Source: Sporodiniella umbellata
Lineage: Eukaryota; Mucoromycota; Mucoromycetes; Mucorales; Rhizopodaceae
Length of the DNA stretch: 64,000 bases
Direction: 5' to 3'
NCBI GenBank assembly: GCA_025677835.1
Contig: JAIXMR010000022.1
Coordinates: 1 to 64,000 of the forward strand
Below, one piece after another: positions 57,815 through 64,000 of the stretch. Position 1 is the first letter of the stretch. Every line of letters starts with the position of its first letter. Position numbers and translations under genes: made by a program. Under the pieces are notes generated by a model, which made no database searches, was not told the DNA's origin, and saw nothing but the letters and a program-made list of their open reading frames with translations.

Positions 57815-58313
57815 GTATAAAAATAGTACTGCCGATCTTGAACGTGCTATCGTTGGGTAAACATTCCTTGAGCTTTATAATTAGTACAACACCTTTTCAG
57901 CGTTCAAAAGAAGCAGGTTGGCAGCCACTTGTTTACCAACTCCGAAATAAGCGTGTCTTTCTTCTTTAGTGTTTTTTCATGGATATTTTTAAAAAAAAAT
58001 TTTTGACACTGACTACAGTAGAAAGAGCCATTGGCTTACATCATTTCTGGTATCGGCTACTGAATTGTATGACGCAAAAAGACACTGGTTCGATTTAGGC
58101 CAATTAAACAAGACCAGTACCCGAATGATACCTTTTGACTTGTTTTCAAACGTAGTGACACCTCTAGGCTAGTACAAAAAGCTGGGGTAAACAACGGCTC
58201 ATTTACATATTCCGCACGAGGCTATGATTATCTTAATGGCTTATTTTGAATATAAAAAGAACCAGAGGAATCCAACCACCCTATTTTTCTCTTTCTTTCA
58301 ATCACCTCACACT
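56776..58313. other. Intergenic region of about 1.5 kb, no gene recognised
   Basis: It contains poly-T runs (56871-56894, 57638-57659, 57783-57813), (ATTTTTT)n-like repeats at 57199-57230 and several C-runs (57280-57290, 57370-57377). No protein-coding gene is seen. It should contain the promoter of the C2 gene at its left end and that of the Ecl1-like gene at its right end. Confidence 0.45.
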
Positions 58314-58724
58314 ATGATGTGCGATACAAACTGGTGTACCTTCTGTGATAATGCCATCAGTCATTACTCTGTAGGTGACTTTCTTTAGCATGATACATAG
58401 AGACTTATCGCCCTTTAGGACTCACTTTACTGTTCAGAAGAATGTTTAAAACAAGACGCCTTACGCCATCACCCTTTGCTCGGTTATGACTATGCTGAAC
58501 TTGACGGATTTCCACACTCAACAAACGATAAAAACGCCAAAAGAAAATCTACTTGCTCTCTTCATTCAATTCAATCTACTTCGCCTTCTCTTTCCTCTTC
58601 TATTTCTTCCATCGCCTCACACCATGACTCCTTTCCATCCCTGCCTTTCTTCCGCCCTAAACCACGACGTGTCACACCAATTCATTTCACGGAACAAATG
58701 AACCAAGCCGTGCTTCGTGCTTAA
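58314..58724 (+). CDS. Ecl1-like zinc-binding longevity/stress protein
   Basis: Exons 58314-58370 and 58419-58724 give 120 residues. The N-terminus is MMCDTNWCTFCDNAISHYS followed by DSLYCSEECLKQDAL, the WCxFCD...YCSxEC zinc-knuckle pattern of the fungal Ecl1/2/3 family (extenders of chronological lifespan in fission yeast). The rest is Ser-rich, with a basic Pro tail. The intron splits the two Cys pairs, and both flanks are needed to complete the motif. Family members respond to sulphur or amino-acid starvation and zinc. The exact role here is inferred. Confidence 0.85.
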
Positions 58725-59133
58725 AAAACAAACTTGCTTCATTCTATTGTATATATGCTTTCATGCTTTTTATTTCTCCCTCACCCCCCCTTTTTTTTTA
58801 TATGTCACCTAAGTTAACCACGCACTTTTCTTTGTATAGAACAATACCATCCATCGATATCCAATAAATTCATTTCATCAATAAAACAGCCCATACTTCA
58901 GCATGCATCTTTTTTTTTTTTAAAAATTAAAAACACGTTTCCGGTGCACAGTGACGGAAGCTGTATCAATCTAGAACTTTGATTTCTAATCACGCGATTT
59001 CTTGACAGATGAAATCTCACCGGGTGCTTGGTTGCTATGTTTAACACGGGCTATCTTTCAATGCCCTTGCATGGATAACGAAATAAAATCATGACCAACG
59101 TGTAGCCTTTTTCTGTCTCACGTGTTGCCCATT

Positions 59134-59170
<37 letters not shown>

Positions 59171-59307
59171 AAAAAAAAGATAATCATAGTAATTTATTAA
59201 CGATAGTGAGTAAATGGAATATGCGATATGCTGATATGAAAAGAGTAGTCAAGAGAGCGTTGTAGAGATGATGTTGCAAAAGTATGTTTTTTTTTTTTTT
59301 TTTGGAT
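58725..59307. other. Convergent spacer, no gene recognised
   Basis: Spacer between the Ecl1-like gene and the small minus-strand gene. It contains a 35-base poly-A tract (59135-59167) and a poly-T (59286-59303). Nothing else is recognised. Confidence 0.5.
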
Positions 59308-59583
59308 TTAAGCACCCGTGTTGGTAGGATCCACACCGTGCAGAGTACTGTATTTGCTACCCATCGGATCATAGTAATGGCCTACCACATCAGGGGTATG
59401 TGTACAACGTGTAGGGTCCCGGATAAAGCCATTGTTGTTCATAATAGAACCAGGGCGGGAGTTAGGACGTGAGTCTCCACTATAGATGGATCCATTGGGT
59501 GTTTTGTTATCAGCAGCACCTTCCTCTTCCTGGGGAATGAAAGTCTTCTTGAGGAATTTGGAAATTTGACTAGAGAGGCTCAT
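59308..59583 (-). CDS. Small unknown protein
   Basis: Intronless frame of 91 residues: MSLSSQISKFLKKTFIPQEEE, then a polar Gly/Ser/Asn/Pro-rich part (NSRPGSIMNNNG, GHYYDPMGSKYSTLHGVDP) with no hydrophobic helix. I do not recognise a family. GC-ending codons, a good start context and pyrimidine-rich upstream DNA suggest that it is a real, perhaps highly expressed gene. It is probably intrinsically disordered. The upstream region contains two similar 17-base motifs (59685-59701 and 59740-59756). Confidence 0.65.
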   Translation of the reverse strand: MSLSSQISKFLKKTFIPQEEEGAADNKTPNGSIYSGDSRPNSRPGSIMNNNGFIRDPTRCTHTPDVVGHYYDPMGSKYSTLHGVDPTNTGA

Positions 59584-61220
59584 CTTTATCAAGTGCTGGT
59601 TTTATATATGCACACACACACACAAAAAAAAATAAAAAAAAAAATAAAAAAAAAAATACAGCCTTGGTATTTATATACATACGTGCCAAAACGGTTAGCC
59701 GTAGAGCTCCGTTTTTCGCCAGCGGGGAGTAACCTGGTTGCTAAAACGATTATCCGACTGTAATCAGAGGGGGTCAGACCAAGTATCTCCAAATCATTTA
59801 TCCCGTGTTTGACTGATCTATCAGATCACATCATTCGTTACATATGCCCTAGTCTAATTACAAACTTTCTACAGAGGGGATATCAACACTCGATAGCCAT
59901 CGATAAAACATAAACACATAAACATTTCTTTTTCATTTCAATAATCAAAAATAAGCTACTCCCCCCCCCTATTAAGGTCGATTAGAAAGCTTCAAAACAT
60001 GTGTTGAACAATGCTAACATCGTGATTCATGTTGAAACTTAAAACCGCTTCCGATTATACACTGCATTTGCGTTACACCAATTCGTAGTAACCCATGGAA
60101 TGTAGAAAACACTCATACAAAGCCACTTGTATTAAAGAAAAAAAAAAATTTTAGGTATTGTTTCTTGTGTTGTTCCCTTACCAATACCTTTAGAAGGACG
60201 TCAAGCGGTCAACCAGTGTTATGTCCTACTGACTTTTATATATAAAAAAAAAAAAAAACCTGGAGCTACGTAAAAGATAAACTGGATTTGTAAACTGTCC
60301 ATAACAAGAAGGGGTTGAAGTTTAGAATCAAAAGCCTTGTCATAGAAAAGCATGCCTTTTTTTTTTTTTTTTTTTTTTTTTCTGAGCAACAAACATATGG
60401 ATTGATTGGCTACTGTAGCATAGTATCTAAAGTAGCCGTTCTAGCTTGATTCATACATAGTGCGGTAGGACGAAGAGCATCACTTGTCTATTCTACCCAG
60501 CAACCAACTGACAATACTATCTGTGTCATCAAACTATCCATGTTGAGTATCTACTGCTTTGTTGATTCATCATGACTCAAGTCATAGGCCACAACAGCAG
60601 TTTTTCTGTTATATTATGCAGCATCTTGAACAAGTGTGTTCAAAAACTTTCAATCTAACACAAACAGTCCATCGTTAGTCTATTGGATTGTTCTCAACGC
60701 CATTGTACTCAACCCTGATTTGTTTTCTTGCATTAAAATATACCTTAAATACAAAAAAAAAAAAAAAATAAAATAAAGCTAAAAGTAAAGATAGAAAAGA
60801 TGATTTGTATTATACCTTCAGACGCTTTTGCGTAGTGCCAATAAAGCCTGTTTACCAAACAAATCCTAATATTTTCTGGCTCATCCTTCCACCCCCCCCT
60901 TTTTTTAGTTATCGCTTACTCATCAGCGCGACTCAAAGACTCTATACTATCAAGGTTCCCGTTAAATACTAGCATAGCCTTTTTTTTTTTTTTTTTTTTT
61001 TTTTTATTCTTCTTTTTTTTTTTTTAAAAAAAATATAGTTTTTAATAACAGAGTGATGCATCCATTGAATGAAATACATACAAACACGCTAGAAGATATT
61101 CAATATATCACGTGAACTATTCATTTACAGCATAAACTTTGAGATTATCCAAGTTTTTTTTTTTTTTTTTTTTTTGTTATTTCCAGTTGTTTTTTTTTTT
61201 TTTTTAGTTTGAATATAATA
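59584..61220. other. Intergenic region of about 1.6 kb, no gene recognised
   Basis: Divergent spacer between the small unknown gene and the PP2A scaffold gene. It contains a (CA)n run near 59612, the paired 17-base motifs at 59685 and 59740, poly-T runs (60357-60380, 60980-61005, 61155-61175) and poly-A (60751-60768). No coding frame is recognised. Confidence 0.45.
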
Positions 61221-63707
61221 ATGGAGACAGATCCTATTGCACCTGTCCACAACGAGAATTTAGATGAAGCCACCTTGAATTCCTCTAGTGGAGTGAATGC
61301 AACCTCAGTAATTCCTGACAACTCTTTTGAAGATCGACAAAATGATGAACAAGAGCTTTACCCAATCACCATACTTGTGGATGAACTCAAAAATGAAGAT
61401 GTCCAACTACGTTTGAATGCCATCAGAAACTTGAGTACCATTGCATTGGCTTTGGGTCCTCAAAAAACGCGAGAGGAATTGGTTCCTTTTTTGAGTGGTA
61501 AGAAGAATACTATTGATAAAATGGTCTCAACTTGTAATTTTTTCTTTAGAGGGAATTGATGATGAGGATGAAGTACTTTTGGCTGTTGCAGAAGAGCTTG
61601 GTAATTTTGGAGAGCTTGTAGGAGGTTCTGAACATGCTCATCTTGTTTTGGCTCCTTTGGAAACACTTACTACTGTAGAGGAAGTACTTGTTCGAGACAA
61701 GGTACTCTTTATAAAAACATAGAATGATACTGACCCTTTCTTTTCTCAACACACCAAAGGCTGTTGAGTCTATGAATACAATCGTCAAGCTTTTAAACAA
61801 TGGACAGATTTCAAACTACTTTCTGCCTCTGTTGAAACGCCTTACAACTGCAGAATGGTTTACTGGACGTATATCTGCATGTGGCCTTTATGCTACTGGA
61901 TACAGTAAATGCACTGTAGAACAGCAAAACGAACTGAAACTGTAAAGAAAACTTATATGTTTGATTGGAAAAAAAAAAAAAAAAAAAAAAAAAAGAATAA
62001 CCATCGAGCTCTCCCTCATTTTTTTTTTTTATTATTACACCGTTTAGATCTTTTGCTCAACTTGCTCAAGACGATACACCTATGGTGAGAAGAGCCGCTG
62101 CTAAAGCACTTTCAGTAAGACTGCTTGACTTTTGTGTCAATGTTCACTTGTATTTATCCAACAACTCTTTAGAATCTTGTACTTGAACTAACACCCGAAG
62201 TGAGTATTCAATGGGCACTACCTTTACTTTTAAAACTTGCTGGAGATGACCAAGACACTGTTCGATTGCTTACAATTGAGGATTTGGTGCAAATAGCAAA
62301 GGCCTTTTCACCTGGGGAATTCAAACACTATCTGTTTCCTACACTCAAAGCCCTTGGACAAGATAAGTCTTGGAGAGTCCGATACACCGTGGCTTCTCAT
62401 TTTACAGAGGTAGTTTATTATTTGTAAACACCGTACGCTTACATGTCTGTATTAGCTGTGTGAAATCGTTCAAGATGGGATTGCACCTGAAGACAAAATG
62501 TCTTTGTTCTTGAGTCTCATCAAAGATAGTGAAGGAGACGTAAAGATATTATCCATCGGTCAAGTGTCAGGTACCTTGGGAACACGCCAACCGGTCAAAT
62601 ACATACTAACAACAATGGATAGCATTCTCAAAGACGATCGAAAAACCGGCCGTAGTAGAAAAAATAGTGCCCTGCTTTAAAGATTTGGTAGTCGATACCA
62701 ACCAGTTTGTAAGAGCAGCGGTTGCGTCCAACATCGGAGGTCTTGCACCTATATTAGGAAAAGAACAGTAACGTATATCTTACATGGATACATTCCCAAA
62801 GCATAGAAACAGTTGATTAATCCCTTTCTCTCTCTTTTTTTTTTTTTTTTTTTTTTCGTGAATCAGAACCATTGAATACCTTTTACCCTTATTCCTTCAA
62901 TTGTTGAAAGACGATTTCCCTGAAGTCAGACTTAATATTATATCGAATCTTGAAGCGGTAAACCAAGGTAAACTATTGTCTTTTGCATGCTTACAAAACA
63001 AATGTTGGTATATTTATACGAATCCTTTTTTTTTTTTTTTTTTTTTATGCTAGTGATTGGCGTGGATACTTTGTCGCAATCTCTTTTACCAGCTATTGTG
63101 GAACTGGCCGAAGACAAACAGTGGAGAGTGAGATTGGCTATTATAGAATACATTCCCTTACTGGCCTCACAACTGGGCAAGGGATTTTTTGATGATAAGC
63201 TTCTGAAGCTGTGTCTCTCTTGGTTAGGGGATACTGTATTTTCCATCCGAGACGCAGCTACATCCAACCTTAAGAAATTAGTGGATGTTTTTGGTTGCGA
63301 CTGGGCAAAGGAATCAATCTTGCCAAGAATTATAGAAACTGCTCAGAATGAAAACTATCTTTATCGTATGACCACTCTTTTTACTTTGACTGTAAGGACA
63401 AAGATAAGATACAAGCATTATATACTTAACAGTTCATTAGACAATATCGGTATCACTTACCCCTGAAGTGGTAGCCGATAAAGTTTTACCTACCGTGGTA
63501 GGATTGGTAGAGGACCCTATTCCTAACGTTCGGTTCAATGTAGCCAAGTCGTTGGAAGTATTGATTCCTATTTTGAAGCAACACCCTGATACCGAAAGGT
63601 TTTTGGATACTACAGTTCATGAAGCCTTACAAAAGTTAAGCAAAGATCCTGATGTGGATGTCAAATGGTTTGCTGAAAAAGCAATTGTTGTAGGCAAATC
63701 AACCTAA
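61221..63707 (+). CDS. TPD3: PP2A scaffold (A/PR65) subunit
   Basis: HEAT-repeat scaffold that joins catalytic and regulatory subunits of protein phosphatase 2A. Ten exons: 61221-61497, 61550-61701, 61760-61941, 62048-62114, 62173-62409, 62456-62570, 62623-62767, 62867-62967, 63054-63391 and 63441-63707, giving 626 residues. Repeats are evident: [26 protein letters not shown], then [31 protein letters not shown], the tandem block [20 protein letters not shown], and near the end [40 protein letters not shown] and the final [12 protein letters not shown] then [14 protein letters not shown]. Several of these match PR65 closely. The intron at 62571-62622 has a canonical TACTAAC branch site. One intron (61702-61759) ends CCAAAG. 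Confidence 0.96.
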
Positions 63708-63935
63708 ACTGTATATTCATATTTTTCTTAAAAAAAAAAAAAAAAAATAAAAAAAAAAAAAAAAAAAAAAAACCCATCTCTTCCAATAAACTATCAATTC
63801 AGGAACCCTTAGAAACAAAACAAAAAAAAAAAAAAATCTCCTAAAAAAAACAAAACGCGAATTGATTTCCCTTTTTTTTAAAAAAAAATATTTTCCCTTT
63901 ATTTACTGTTATACACCCACACAATATTTATACAA

Positions 63936-64000
63936 ATGGTCGTAGTAGATAAAAAGTTTATAGAAAGTAAAGACTTTAAAGAGCAATTAAAAAGGTATTA
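63936..64000 (+). CDS. Start of an unidentified gene, cut by the window end
   Basis: An ATG at 63936 opens MVVVDKKFIESKDFKEQLKRY and runs to the last base. The context (A-rich leader, T- and A-runs before it) is like that of other starts here. A GT at 63996 (AAG|GTATTA) may already be a splice donor. Too little is visible to name it. Confidence 0.45.
   Translation, partial: MVVVDKKFIESKDFKEQLKRY

Noticed and set aside
1..64000. tRNA, rRNA, CRISPR or secondary-metabolite cluster
   Set aside because: No B-box-like GGTTCRANNCC with a matching acceptor stem, no rRNA sequence, no direct-repeat spacer array, and no PKS, NRPS or terpene synthase motifs were seen.

Overview
This is nuclear DNA of a fungus, most likely an early-diverging one (Mucoromycota, probably Mucorales). 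The evidence is many small spliceosomal introns (about 40-110 bases, mostly 42-70), AT-rich intergenic DNA full of poly-A and poly-T runs, fungal-only families (a BUB2-like TBC protein, an Ecl1-type zinc protein, a HIS3-type enzyme), a set of genes kept in animals but absent from baker's yeast (USP30-like deubiquitinase, UMA-UBA protein, snurportin, LARP1 with DM15 repeats), and a decayed Tc1/mariner (IS630-like) element of a type I associate with Mucorales genomes. I see no operons, CRISPR arrays, rRNA or tRNA genes. The exon structures below were assembled by hand by joining reading frames at GT..AG (once GC..AG) sites. Nearly all of them close to a whole number of codons.

Layout. 1-3.0 kb: the end of a PD-(D/E)XK nuclease-like gene and an internally deleted transposase fossil. 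3.0-16.3 kb: HSF-type transcription factor, FMT1, an LST2-like protein (minus strand), metacaspase, CHMP7, snurportin and a membrane-anchored USP30-like deubiquitinase. 16.3-22.2 kb: gene-poor, with only a DUF4743/Nudix gene (minus). 22.2-31.3 kb: DBP4; then on the minus strand BUB2, an SCP2-domain protein with a peroxisomal AKL tail, and eIF2D; then an alpha/beta hydrolase (plus) converging on a small membrane protein (minus). 31.5-41.9 kb: universal stress protein, tricalbin, RPC25, UMA-UBA protein (minus), HIS3 and ceramide synthase. 41.9-45.3 kb: a gene desert. 45.3-56.8 kb: PP2C phosphatase, bZIP factor, NAXE (minus), ATP18 (minus), LARP1, RRP42 (minus), an unknown membrane protein and a C2-domain protein (minus). 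56.8-64 kb: sparse, with an Ecl1-like protein, a small unknown protein (minus), the PP2A scaffold subunit, and the start of one more gene cut by the window edge.

Most genes are housekeeping and are neighbours without an evident shared pathway. Loose functional themes recur: ESCRT (CHMP7 and a UBAP1-like UMA-UBA protein), membrane contact and lipids (tricalbin, SCP2, ceramide synthase), mitochondria (FMT1, ATP18, the USP30-like enzyme), and RNA/translation (DBP4, eIF2D, RPC25, RRP42, LARP1, snurportin). I did not find a convincing undescribed multigene system. The observations most worth a second look are the PD-(D/E)XK family member, the UMA-UBA protein, a start codon apparently split by an intron, very short first coding exons, the unusual 3' splice sites, and the gene deserts.
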